DNA from: Microbacteriaceae bacterium | GTDB lineage: Bacteria; Actinomycetota; Actinomycetes; Actinomycetales; Microbacteriaceae | Length of the DNA: 53,317 nucleotides | Assembly: GCA_019639055.1 (NCBI GenBank) | Contig: JAHBSP010000011.1 | Location: forward strand, 1-53,317 | Direction of reading: 5' to 3' | Shown here: in pieces, positions 41,490 through 49,635 of the stretch | Numbering within the stretch: position 1 is the stretch's first letter | How the letters are laid out: every line of letters begins with the position of its first letter | The notes under the pieces: model-generated | Databases searched by the model: none | Told to the model about the DNA's origin: nothing | Seen by the model: the letters and a program-made list of their open reading frames with translations, nothing else | Program-made: the position numbers and the translations under genes

Positions 41490-42833
41490 ATGGATCAAAA
41501 TCGACAGAGGTTGCGAGAGCAGCATCGTGGATATGATCGACAAATTTTCGCGTTAGCCATCCCAGCACTGGGTGCACTAATTGCGGAACCAATTTTTCTC
41601 GCAACCGACACTGCAATGGTCGGGCATCTTGGTCCGGATGCACTTGCCGGCCTAGCAATTGCAGGCTCACTGCTCCAGACCATGATTGGTTTAATGATTT
41701 TCCTCGCCTACGCCACAACCCCGTTGGTTGCGAGGCGTTGGGGAGCTGGAGACTTAGCTGGCGCATACTCAACCGGGCTTGCAAGCGTATTTCTGGCTGC
41801 GCTGCTTGGAGTGATACTAGTAATTATTGGCCTGCTACTCGGCCCGCTGATGATTGCCGCTATGAACCCTACACCGGCAGTGGCAGAAGCAGCCGGAACT
41901 TACTTCTATATTGCGATGATTGGTGTGCCACCAATGCTGATGGTTCTAGCACTAACCGGACTACTCAGGGGGCTACACGACACAAAAACTCCGCTCTACG
42001 TCTCTGTAATCGGTTTCGGGCTCAATATTCTCCTCAACTTCATCCTGATATACGGTTTAGGTTTTGGGATTGCCGGTTCTGCCGCCGGGTTGGCACTAGT
42101 CCAGTGGCTAATGTTTTTTGCGCTAGCTGCGGTCGTCTGGATGCGCGTAAAAAGTTCCAAAATCAGTCTGCGTCTCAAAATTGGTGAAGTAATCACCAAC
42201 CTAAAAATCGGGTTCTGGCTATTCCTTAGAACATTTACTCTCCGACTAGCGCTTCTTGCATCAGTGGTGGTTGGAACAGCGATGGGAACCTCCTCCCTAG
42301 CTGCCTACCAAATAATCTTTACGCTCTTCTCAATAGCGACATTTGCTCTTGATGCACTAGCAATAAGCGCGCAGGCAATGGTTGGCAAATCACTTGGTGA
42401 GCAAAACCCTGAACAGACCCGTGCCATAATAAACCGCACGATTCGCTGGGGAATAATTTCTGGCATCTTACTGACAATTATTTGGTTGCTACTGACTCCT
42501 GTGCTTGGCTACCTGTTTACAACCGACGCAGCGGTCTTAGAACTACTCCCCTGGGCTTTAGTGATTCTTGCCCTCTCGATGCCACTCTCCGGTTATGTAT
42601 TCGTTTTAGACGGGGTGCTGATGGGTGCCGCAGATGTTAAATATCTTGCCTGGGCTGGCTTAATAAACAGTGTCGTATATTTGCCAATGCTCGCGATCAT
42701 TTACCTTAATGGCTGGACCGGCACCCTTGGCCTAGTCATTCTCACAATTGCCTACTGCTTCGGCTTTATGGGGATTAGAGCACTGACGCTTGGTTTGAGG
42801 GTGCCTTCTCTTACCGCTGTTCCTTCATCTTGA
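41490..42833 (+). CDS. MATE family efflux transporter (DinF-like)
   Basis: The 447-residue protein has about 12 membrane helices and MATE patterns 'ALPALGALIAEPIFLATDTA' and 'GFLRGLHDTKTP'-like sequence ('GLLRGLHDTKTPLYVSV'). It exports organic cations or toxic compounds using Na+ or H+. It is divergent from dodecin. The start ATG has only a weak upstream GAGGG. Confidence 0.9.
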   Translation: MDQNRQRLREQHRGYDRQIFALAIPALGALIAEPIFLATDTAMVGHLGPDALAGLAIAGSLLQTMIGLMIFLAYATTPLVARRWGAGDLAGAYSTGLASVFLAALLGVILVIIGLLLGPLMIAAMNPTPAVAEAAGTYFYIAMIGVPPMLMVLALTGLLRGLHDTKTPLYVSVIGFGLNILLNFILIYGLGFGIAGSAAGLALVQWLMFFALAAVVWMRVKSSKISLRLKIGEVITNLKIGFWLFLRTFTLRLALLASVVVGTAMGTSSLAAYQIIFTLFSIATFALDALAISAQAMVGKSLGEQNPEQTRAIINRTIRWGIISGILLTIIWLLLTPVLGYLFTTDAAVLELLPWALVILALSMPLSGYVFVLDGVLMGAADVKYLAWAGLINSVVYLPMLAIIYLNGWTGTLGLVILTIAYCFGFMGIRALTLGLRVPSLTAVPSS

Positions 42834-42855
42834 TGTGGGTTGAAGAATAAAAGTT

Positions 42856-43161
42856 TTAGAGATCTAGAGTTTGTTTTTCGTGAGCTGGTGGCTCGTATCC
42901 GAAATCGTGTTTAGCTTCTTCAAGGAAAGAGTGAAGCATTGATTTAACAGGCTCTTCTTGTAAAGCTTCACGAATTTTCAGGTCAAATGTTGACTCTAAA
43001 TCAGGAGTCGTTAGCAAATAATCCATAGCAAGGTGGTGAAGTTTCCACCAGAGGTTCATATAGCCTTCATCAGGATGATTAGAGTCCCCTGATTTTCTGT
43101 AAGAAAGCGTGCTAATTTCACCCATTAGATGGCCTAAAGCTCTATCCATATCAGGTGTCAT
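42856..43161 (-). CDS. Small hypothetical protein downstream of RhuM-Fic
   Basis: The 101-residue acidic protein has 'MDRALGHLMGEISTLSYRKS' and 'YMNLWWKLHHLAMDYLL'. GAGGGAG lies 8 nt upstream of ATG 43161. It sits 34 bp after the RhuM-Fic gene on the same strand and so may be its partner or an unrelated passenger. No Fic-inhibitory motif ([S/T]xxxE[G/N]) was found. Confidence 0.7.
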   Translation of the reverse strand: MTPDMDRALGHLMGEISTLSYRKSGDSNHPDEGYMNLWWKLHHLAMDYLLTTPDLESTFDLKIREALQEEPVKSMLHSFLEEAKHDFGYEPPAHEKQTLDL

Positions 43162-43195
43162 GGTTTCAACTCCCTCACAACTATCGCAGACCTAC

Positions 43196-44176
43196 TCAAG
43201 CACTAGTGCTAAGCATTCGCACTATTAGTTGAACCATCAAATCCTTTTCTTTAGGATCACTCATCGCAACCATCAACGTCAAAGCAGCCAAAGTATTATT
43301 ATCAATTGAAACAGCTCCGCCTGATTCACGAAGCAGCCTGTTCTTATCAAGGAATGTCACAAATAATGCAGCCGCACTGCGCTTATTCCCGTCAGTCAGT
43401 GGATGATTCTTCACCACAAAATAAAGCAGATGGGCAGCTTTCTGCTCAACAGTGGGGTAGATATCCTGCCCAGCAAAGCCCTGGTAGATCGCCCCTATCG
43501 CAGCATCCAGCCCCTCACTACGCTCTTTACCAAACAGGGCATCATTTGGGAACTTTGATCTCAGATCGGCAATCACTTCACGCGCCTCTTTTAGTGTGAG
43601 CAGCCAAGTAGGGGGAGTATTCGGATCACTCTGGATACTGCCCTCATCGTAATCACGTAGCAAGGTAATCGCCGGAAGATACTGGGCAATAACGTTCGAC
43701 ACCCCAGAAACCAGCTCGTCAGAAGACCTCGAAAGAATCTCCACCACTTTTTCAAGCTCTTTTAACCGATTCTGGTTTACAGCCACACCTTGAAGTAAAT
43801 ACCTCTGTAGCACCTCGGTCGCCCACTTACGAAAAGCTATAGCTCTTGCGGAATTCGTCCTATAACCAACAGCAAGCACAACGTCGAGACTATACAGAGT
43901 CACCGGCCGATCAGAATGTGCAATTTGCATTTTTTGCAAATTGCTTTCTTCATCGACCTCACCGTCTTTAAAAATATTGCGAATATGTCTCGAAACACCA
44001 GAAACATCAACATCAAAAAGTTCAACAATTTGTGCTTGAGTCACCCAAACAGTGCCAAGCTCTCGATCAATAGGAAGAGTAAGCTCAACGCCATCGGCCG
44101 AATACAGAGCGAGTTCATTATTCAGGTGACCGTTAGCAAAACTTGACGACTGGATTTCGCCGTTATTCGATGCCAT
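43196..44176 (-). CDS. RhuM family / Fic-Doc fusion protein
   Basis: The 326-residue protein has an N-terminal RhuM-type DNA-binding-like domain ('TVWVTQAQIVELFDVDVSGV', 'DVVLAVGYRTNSARAIAFRK') and a C-terminal Fic/Doc domain with motif HPLTDGNKRSAA. Canonical Fic is HPFxxGNGR and Doc is HxFxDGNKR, so this is Doc-like with Leu for Phe. Such proteins modify targets by nucleotidyl or phosphate transfer and are often toxins. ATG at 44176 is preferred since GGAGG lies 9 nt upstream; the ATG at 44185 overlaps that site. Confidence 0.88.
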   Translation of the reverse strand: MASNNGEIQSSSFANGHLNNELALYSADGVELTLPIDRELGTVWVTQAQIVELFDVDVSGVSRHIRNIFKDGEVDEESNLQKMQIAHSDRPVTLYSLDVVLAVGYRTNSARAIAFRKWATEVLQRYLLQGVAVNQNRLKELEKVVEILSRSSDELVSGVSNVIAQYLPAITLLRDYDEGSIQSDPNTPPTWLLTLKEAREVIADLRSKFPNDALFGKERSEGLDAAIGAIYQGFAGQDIYPTVEQKAAHLLYFVVKNHPLTDGNKRSAAALFVTFLDKNRLLRESGGAVSIDNNTLAALTLMVAMSDPKEKDLMVQLIVRMLSTSA

Positions 44177-44381
44177 AATACACATCCTCCTCTTCCGTTA
44201 ATAGTGTGAACGTGAGTTGGCCAGCAAAAATACCGCCCAAAAGCTCCTTGATTATCCCACAAAGACACTATTTATTAAAGAAAAACTGCCTCACAAAGGC
44301 TATAAGCACTTGGAACACAACACCGAAGCACCCCCACACAACAAGGGTTCAAGCGTTCACGATGACCTGAAACATCACAAA

Positions 44382-44804
44382 GTGCGCCTGCTGGGACGGT
44401 ACTTGAATTCAGCAACAGAGGCCAAGAAGATCCGCGACCTCTGTCACCGCGCTACGTCGGAGCACATCAAGCGAACACGCCGCACCGTTGTTCCCGGGCC
44501 AGTGCGGCTCACCAAGGACCAGAACGCGCATATCGTGGCGCTCTACCAGGCCGGGCGCACTCCCACTCAGATCGCGACCGAGCTCGGCACAACCGAGTGG
44601 GCGGTTCACCACCGGCTGAACCGGAATGGTATCGAGCGGCGCCCGATCGGCATGACATCCGCCGACATCGAGGAAGCGCTGCGTCTCAACGATGAGGGCG
44701 TGCCGATCACGCAGCTTGCCGAGCGGTTCAACCGATCTTGGAAGACGGTCGCCAAGGAACTTCGCAATGCACGGGCTCGAGGTTCTCGGCTCGTGGTTGA
44801 GTAG
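44382..44804 (+). CDS. Helix-turn-helix protein spanning the island's left edge
   Basis: The open frame runs from 44217, but its first part is host-like AT-rich DNA and the part from about 44400 is GC-rich with a different codon style. I place the start at GTG 44382, though no ribosome site is seen. Residues after that include two predicted helix-turn-helix units ('ALYQAGRTPTQIATELGT', 'VPITQLAERFNRSWKTVA'), as in resolvase-associated or mobile-element regulators. It looks like the 3' part of a mobile-element gene joined to chromosomal sequence. Confidence 0.55.
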   Translation: MRLLGRYLNSATEAKKIRDLCHRATSEHIKRTRRTVVPGPVRLTKDQNAHIVALYQAGRTPTQIATELGTTEWAVHHRLNRNGIERRPIGMTSADIEEALRLNDEGVPITQLAERFNRSWKTVAKELRNARARGSRLVVE

Positions 44805-44863
44805 GATCTCCGGGATCTAGTCGACCTCGAGCGGATGAACAGGCGTCACGAACCCCACGCGAT

Positions 44864-45769
44864 CTAGAATTCTGCGATCACAGTCCAGGTAACTCCACGA
44901 TCATCGGATCGTTGGACTCCGTCGATCCCGGCAACAACGAGAGCCCCTCCGCGTCCCACCGATAGGGCTTCCGTACCTGGTGGAGCCAGTCCGGCTGAGA
45001 TCCATGTAGAACCATCGGTGCTCGTGTGCACGACACCTTCAATGTCGAGTCCCGCCAGGAACGCGTCGGATGAAGTACCGGTCGGGCTCGATGCGATGAG
45101 CAGCAAGGGCGGAGCAGCAGAGACCGGGGCGAAAGTTGCACCGTCGTCGATGCTGACTTGTAGGCCTTGCTCGGTGGTTGCGTACAGCCGCTCAGCTCGC
45201 GCATCCCAGCTCAGGGAGCGCGCGCCGATCACAGCGCCGACAGTCCAAGTTTGCCCGCCATCTCGGCTTACGCTGACGCGCCCACTCATTGAGTCGATCC
45301 CGGCGAGAGCCGAGGTTGGTCCGGGTACTCCCGCGCCCGTCATGCTGTGGAAGTCCACCTCGCCTTCCAGCGACACTGGTACGAACTCGCGGCCGTGCAC
45401 ATCGGTCTGGTACACCCCGATATTCGGCGCGGTGTCCGCGCCCGGAGCCGGATGGCCGGAGAGGTAGATGGTGTCGTCGAGCCTCGTCATGGCCATGACA
45501 TCGCCCATCCACTCGCCGAGCCGTTCGACCGAGCCGTATCCCGCGAGGGCGCCTCCGGCGGCCTCTGGCCCAGTGCTCCCGGCCGTGACGCGGAGGATCC
45601 CCTCGTGTGTCGCCACGTAGATCGCGCTCCGCTCATCATCGAGATCGACGGCGTGCACGTGCGTCACCACGATCGGCGGGGCTGACGCGGTGCAGCCCGT
45701 GAGCCCTAGTAAGGCAATGAGTGCGGCCGCGCCTGTCGCGAGCGCGCGAATTCCTGATGACTTCTTCAT
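44864..45769 (-). CDS. F510_1955-type lipoprotein with sialidase-like repeats
   Basis: The 301-residue protein has a lipoprotein signal ('ALIALLGLTGCTAS') and several BNR/Asp-box-like turns ('SRDGGQTWTVG', 'SIDDGATFAP', 'STDGSTWIS', 'SDDRGVTWTVI'), that is, a beta-propeller exposed outside the membrane. Similar genes are linked to copper resistance in actinobacteria. ATG at 45769 is the likely start; the open frame begins 12 codons earlier. It is the last gene after csoR, 62 bp away. Confidence 0.85.
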   Translation of the reverse strand: MKKSSGIRALATGAAALIALLGLTGCTASAPPIVVTHVHAVDLDDERSAIYVATHEGILRVTAGSTGPEAAGGALAGYGSVERLGEWMGDVMAMTRLDDTIYLSGHPAPGADTAPNIGVYQTDVHGREFVPVSLEGEVDFHSMTGAGVPGPTSALAGIDSMSGRVSVSRDGGQTWTVGAVIGARSLSWDARAERLYATTEQGLQVSIDDGATFAPVSAAPPLLLIASSPTGTSSDAFLAGLDIEGVVHTSTDGSTWISAGLAPPGTEALSVGRGGALVVAGIDGVQRSDDRGVTWTVIAEF

Positions 45770-45831
45770 CGTTCGTCTTCTTTCGTTAGTAGTGGTCGAA
45801 TGCATCGGTCGCTCTCGCGCAACATCTCGTC

Positions 45832-46131
45832 TTACGAACGCACCAGCCTCGCGATTGCCTGGGTGGCTTCGTCAAGCTTCGCTTCGGCCACATCTCCGCC
45901 CGCGCGGACGGCGTCCGCCACGCAGTGCTTCAAGTGCTCGTCAAGAAGCCCCACTGCCACCCCTTGCAAGGCACTCGTGAGCGCCGAGATCTGGGTGAGG
46001 ATATCGATGCAGTACTGCTCCTCGTCGATCATGCGATGCACCCCCCTCGCCTGCCCCTCGATCCGCTTGAGGCGTGCGAGGTACTTGTCTTTGTCAGAGA
46101 TGTACCCGTGGTGTGCGTGACTATCCGACAT
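45832..46131 (-). CDS. csoR: Copper-sensing repressor CsoR
   Basis: The roughly 99-residue regulator has the Cu(I) ligands Cys in 'EQYCIDILTQISAL', and His and Cys in 'HLKHCVADA'. ATG at 46131 overlaps the ATPase stop by 11 bp and AAGGAG lies 7 nt upstream; the open frame extends 36 codons further upstream but that part is an ATPase shadow. It should repress the operon by binding the pseudo-palindromes at 48618-48662 until Cu(I) is bound. Confidence 0.92.
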   Translation of the reverse strand: MSDSHAHHGYISDKDKYLARLKRIEGQARGVHRMIDEEQYCIDILTQISALTSALQGVAVGLLDEHLKHCVADAVRAGGDVAEAKLDEATQAIARLVRS

Positions 46132-48607
46132 GTGTGGACTCCTTCTTCTCCTCGGTGCGAGCGCCGAGTATCTCGCGTGCACTGGTTTCCGGTCGCAGGT
46201 CCAGGCGACGCAGCACCTGCGCGTTGAGCGCCACGACAATGGTTGACAGTGACATCAGGACCGCTCCGATCGACATCGGGAGGACGAATCCGATCGGTGC
46301 GAGCACGCCCGCGGCAAGCGGCACTGACAGCAGGTTGTAGCCGGCCGCCCACCAGAGGTTCTGCTTCATCTTCCGGTACGAGGCGTTCGACAGTTGGATG
46401 ACCGAGAGCACGGAGCGCGGGTCGGAGCTTGCCAGGATGACACCTGCAGAGGCTATGGCAACGTCGGTTCCCGCGCCGATCGCGATGCCGACGTCGGCCT
46501 GCGCCAACGCGGGGGCATCGTTGACTCCGTCTCCGACCATCGCCACCTTTCGACCCTCCGACTGGAGTTCGCGCACCTTCGCCGACTTGTCCTCCGGGCG
46601 AACTCCCGCGAAGACGCGATCGATGCCGAGTTCGGTTGCCACCGTCTGCGCGACTGCTTCAGCATCCCCGGTGATCATGACAACCTCACGCCCGAGGGCG
46701 TGGAGCGCATCGACCGCTTGGCGGGACTCCTCGCGGATGCCATCTGCAAGCCGAAGCGCGCCGATGACCTTGCCGTCTGAGATGACATGAAGGATGATCG
46801 CCCCGGTCTTGCGCCACACGTCGGCGACCGGGAGTTCAGTGGCGTCCTCCTCGCCGAGCAGATGAGGACCACCCACGCGGACCTTCTTGCCCTCGACCGT
46901 GGCTGTTACGCCGACGGCGGGTGAGGAGCTGAATTCCGTCGCCTTGGGAACAGCGATACCACGCTCGCGAGCTGACTCGACGATGGCGCGTGCCAGCGGA
47001 TGCTCGGAGTCAGACTCGGCCGCGGCGGACCATGCGAGCAACTCGTCTTCCGTGACACCCCCCACCACCTCGATAGCGGTGACTGTCGGCTCACCCTTGG
47101 TGAGCGTTCCCGTCTTGTCGAACAGCATGGTGTCGACGGTACGCATGCTCTCAAGCGCGAGCCGGTCCTTGATTAGCACGCCTCCGCGCGCCGCCCGCTC
47201 GGTCGCAATCGAGACGACGAGCGGAATCGCGAGCCCCAGTGCGTGCGGGCAGGCGATGACCAAGACGGTGATCGTGCGGATGATCGCCTCGTCGGGAAAG
47301 CCAACCAGATTCCACACGATGAGCGTGACGACACCAGCACCGAGCGCGAACCAGAACAGAAGCGCTGCTGCGCGATCGGCAATCCGCTGAGCGCGCGAGG
47401 ACGAGTTCTGTGCCTCGGCAACCAAGCGCTGGATGCCCGCCAGCGTGGTGTTGTCACCTACTGCGGTGATCTCGACGCGAATTGAGGAGTCGGTCGCGAT
47501 GGTGCCGGCCACGACTGTTGCACCTTCGTCGCGGCGTACGGTCTTGGACTCGCCAGTGATCATAGACTCGTCCATGCTGGCCGAACCCGACACAACGCGA
47601 CCGTCGGCCGGAACTCGACCGCCGGGGCGAACAACAACAACGTCACCGACCTGGAGATCCGCCGGAGCGACCGTGCGGGTGCTGTCGCCGTCGACAACCT
47701 CGGCCTCGTCGGGCAGCAGCGCTGCCAGCGAATCGAGTGCCGATGTCGTCTGCGCCAGTGACCGCATCTCGATCCAGTGACCGAGGAGCATGATCACGAT
47801 CAGGAGCGCGAGCTCCCACCAGAAGTCGAGCTCGTGATCGAGTAGGCCGAAGGTGGCGCCAAGGGACGCGATGAACGCCACCGTGATGGCAAGCCCGATC
47901 AGCAGCATCATGCCCGGTTTAAGCGCACGGATCTCGGCGACCGCGCCCGTTAGGAACGGCCAGCCACCCCAGAAGAATATGACCGTGCCGAGCACCGGCG
48001 AGATCCAGTTCACCCACGTGGCGTCGGGCAGCTCGTAACCGAGCAGCATCGCGAACATGCCCGAAAAGGCCACCACCGGCACCGCGAGCCCCAGCATGAT
48101 CCAGAAGAGCCGACGGAACTGCCCGACATGGTCGCCGTGACCCGCATGGCCGCCGTGACCCATGGCGGCATGGCCCATGTCCCCGTGCCCGCCGTGCGCG
48201 GCGTGATCGTCAGGCTGATGGGCGGCGTGGTCGTGGGAGCCATGGTCCGGGCCGGCAACCTCGTGCGCGCTGTGGTCATTGTGCGCGTGATCCATCGACG
48301 CGTGGTCGTGGTGAGCGTGTTCACTGTGGTCGTGCTGGGGAGAGGCAGATGCACGCTGCGCCAGCACTTCGCGCGGCGACGGCAGCGCGCGCGCGGCAAC
48401 GACGAATCGTTCGGGGTCGGCGTCGAAGCGCGGACCGCAGCCCGCGCAGCACAACCAGTAGCGCTCGCCGTCGTAGTCCCGATAGAAGCCGGCCTCTTCG
48501 GCTTCGCTCTTCACGACGACGTTCTTGGGCATCACCGGGCAGACGGCGAGGTCTTGTTCCGAAGCGCTCAAGGCGATGTCTGGCGTGTGGTCATGGCTGT
48601 GTGTCAT
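46121..48607 (-). CDS. Copper-type P1B ATPase (CopB-like) with His-rich N-terminus
   Basis: The 828-residue pump exports Cu/Ag ions. Motifs are the ion-path 'VIACPHALGLA' (CPH, the P1B-3/CopB type), phosphorylation site 'DKTGTLTKG', and 'MVGDGVNDAPALAQADVG'. The N-terminus has a Cys-rich YHS-like module ('VCPVMPKNVV', 'WLCCAGCGPRF') followed by about 80 residues packed with His, Met and Asp. ATG at 48607 has GGAGG 5 nt upstream and is chosen over the ATG at 48625. It leads the csoR operon. Confidence 0.95.
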   Translation of the reverse strand: MTHSHDHTPDIALSASEQDLAVCPVMPKNVVVKSEAEEAGFYRDYDGERYWLCCAGCGPRFDADPERFVVAARALPSPREVLAQRASASPQHDHSEHAHHDHASMDHAHNDHSAHEVAGPDHGSHDHAAHQPDDHAAHGGHGDMGHAAMGHGGHAGHGDHVGQFRRLFWIMLGLAVPVVAFSGMFAMLLGYELPDATWVNWISPVLGTVIFFWGGWPFLTGAVAEIRALKPGMMLLIGLAITVAFIASLGATFGLLDHELDFWWELALLIVIMLLGHWIEMRSLAQTTSALDSLAALLPDEAEVVDGDSTRTVAPADLQVGDVVVVRPGGRVPADGRVVSGSASMDESMITGESKTVRRDEGATVVAGTIATDSSIRVEITAVGDNTTLAGIQRLVAEAQNSSSRAQRIADRAAALLFWFALGAGVVTLIVWNLVGFPDEAIIRTITVLVIACPHALGLAIPLVVSIATERAARGGVLIKDRLALESMRTVDTMLFDKTGTLTKGEPTVTAIEVVGGVTEDELLAWSAAAESDSEHPLARAIVESARERGIAVPKATEFSSSPAVGVTATVEGKKVRVGGPHLLGEEDATELPVADVWRKTGAIILHVISDGKVIGALRLADGIREESRQAVDALHALGREVVMITGDAEAVAQTVATELGIDRVFAGVRPEDKSAKVRELQSEGRKVAMVGDGVNDAPALAQADVGIAIGAGTDVAIASAGVILASSDPRSVLSVIQLSNASYRKMKQNLWWAAGYNLLSVPLAAGVLAPIGFVLPMSIGAVLMSLSTIVVALNAQVLRRLDLRPETSAREILGARTEEKKESTHVG

Positions 48608-48617
48608 CAAGTCCTCC

Positions 48618-48662
48618 ATACCCATAGGGGGTTACCCTATCTACTATACCCCCTAGGGGTAT
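48618..48662 (-). promoter_or_regulatory. Two CsoR-type operator boxes
   Basis: ATACCCATAGGGGGTTA (48618-48634) and ATACCCCCTAGGGGTAT (48646-48662) both match the C-run / TA / G-run form of CsoR sites. The first overlaps the leader just before the ATPase ribosome site; the second lies further out, within the likely promoter. The pair sits between the ATPase gene and the divergent CmtR-like gene. Confidence 0.75.
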
Positions 48663-48727
48663 CAAAGACAAGGCCCGCCGGGCGGCCAACCTCCGCTGAG
48701 GACAGTCAGGACTGTAATAGTCAGCGT

Positions 48728-49056
48728 ATGCCGACCATTCCGTCACGACTTGATGTGATGCACCGCCTCGGCCGGGCGATGGCGGATCCCAACCGCTCCC
48801 GGATTCTGATGAGCCTGCTGGGAGGCCCGGGTTAAAAGAGCTCGAGCTCACCCGCCCGAACGTCTCCACTCACCTGACCTGTCTGCGCGGTTGCGGCCTA
48901 GTCGTCGCCGTACCGGAGGGGCGCCAGACCCGGTATGAAATTGCCGACGCGCATCTCACGATCGCACTCTCATCTCTCGTGAACGTGGTCCTCGCCGTTG
49001 ACGAGGGCGCGCCTTGCAGTAACGACTCATGTGACATGCCCGGATGCTGCGACTGA
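48728..49056 (+). pseudogene. CmtR-like ArsR-family metal sensor, frame broken by a small deletion
   Basis: The first 35 codons ('MHRLGRAMADPNRSRILMSL') end at TAA 48833. The rest ('LTRPNVSTHLTCLRGCGLVV') continues in another frame to TGA at 49056. Compared with mycobacterial CmtR, roughly five residues of the wing region are missing at the join, so a short deletion shifted the frame. The Cys pair in 'TCLRGCG' that binds Cd/Pb is kept, and the tail 'CSNDSCDMPGCCD' adds more cysteines. It may be a true pseudogene or a consensus error. Confidence 0.7.
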
Positions 49057-49099
49057 GCATCCCGAGACCTCCCGATAACAACGGACGGGGAAGGAGGCC

Positions 49100-49168
49100 A
49101 TGATGGCCGAATGTTGCGACGCAAGTTGCTGCACCGCAGAATGCGCGGACGGTTGCGCCTGCTGCTGA
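49100..49168 (+). CDS. 22-residue cysteine-rich mini-protein
   Basis: A short frame with AAGGAGG just upstream of a double ATG (49100 and 49103) ends at TGA 49166-49168. It contains 8 cysteines in 22 residues, at positions 5, 6, 10, 11, 15, 19, 21 and 22, with Glu/Asp spacers. A strong 15-bp hairpin terminator follows 10 nt later. Such composition is that of a metal-binding peptide. It lies downstream of the CmtR-like sensor, whose own tail is Cys-rich. It is far below the length most gene callers accept. Function is inferred. Confidence 0.6.
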   Translation: MMAECCDASCCTAECADGCACC

Positions 49169-49178
49169 CCGTTGCGCT

Positions 49179-49218
49179 GAAGGACTCCCCGCCGAGCGAG
49201 CTTGGCGGGGAGTCCTTC
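49179..49218 (+). terminator. Strong hairpin terminator after the Cys-rich ORF
   Basis: GAAGGACTCCCCGCC (49179-49193) pairs perfectly with GGCGGGGAGTCCTTC (49204-49218) around a 10-nt loop, a 15-bp GC-rich stem. It follows the Cys-rich frame and precedes the recombinase remnant, so it probably ends that transcript. Confidence 0.7.
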
Positions 49219-49219
49219 C

Positions 49220-49620
49220 GCCGGCCCGACTCGCGACCATCTCCGACGACATCACCCCCGGCGCCCGCTACATCGAGGCCCACCTTGAACTGCTCGAAAA
49301 GCCCCATGAGCTATACCGCTACGCCACCGACGAGACGCGGCGGCTTCTCAACCAAGCCATCTTCAAGCGCATCTACGTCGTCAACGACGAAGTGATTGGC
49401 GACGAACTCAACTCCCCTATGCGAGAGCTCCTGGCAGCTGAACGCGGCTGGACTTCCCACATCGACGGAAACGGCGCTGACGAGGCGCTCATCGTCGCTC
49501 ACCTCGAAGTGGCTCGACACGTGGCGATCGACAACGAAAAGCAGGCCACCGAAGCCGATGACCTGCTCACTGATTTCATTCAGGCGCTGCTGGCCGAACC
49601 CGCAGAAAGGGTTGGCGATT
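49220..49620 (+). pseudogene. C-terminal remnant of a serine recombinase
   Basis: The open frame lacks a start and any N-terminal catalytic domain. 'YIEAHLELLEKPHELYRYAT' and 'TRRLLNQAIFKRIYVVNDEV' match the C-terminal coiled region of large serine recombinases. No serine catalytic domain is found upstream; a terminator hairpin and the Cys-rich ORF are there instead. It marks the island as a former mobile element. The frame runs on through the tRNA gene, which is not coding. Confidence 0.65.
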
Positions 49621-49635
49621 GCAGTACGCCTCATA

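Larger units (their letters stand above)
44400..49635. mobile_element. High-GC metal-resistance island next to tRNA-Arg
   Basis: Base composition jumps at both edges. By count, 47701-47760 has 42 of 60 G+C, while 43741-43800 has 24 of 60. Contents are an HTH protein, a lipoprotein, csoR, a P-type ATPase, a damaged CmtR-like gene, a Cys-rich mini-ORF and a serine-recombinase remnant. The right edge lies against the 3' end of the tRNA-Arg(CCT) gene, a usual integration spot. I could not find a matching direct repeat at the left edge by eye. Confidence 0.75.

Noticed and set aside
44177..44420. Left att repeat matching the tRNA-Arg 3' end
   Set aside because: I compared this area with the tRNA 3' sequence by eye and found no convincing match; a search with mismatches is needed.
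44805..44885. Cluster of SalI, XhoI, XbaI and EcoRI-type sites resembling a vector polylinker
   Set aside because: The EcoRI-like part is the natural end of the lipoprotein gene, and the other sites occur by chance in GC-rich DNA. No vector backbone follows.
46390..48840. Several plus-strand ORFs over the P-type ATPase
   Set aside because: High GC gives few stops; the ATPase on the minus strand has all family motifs.
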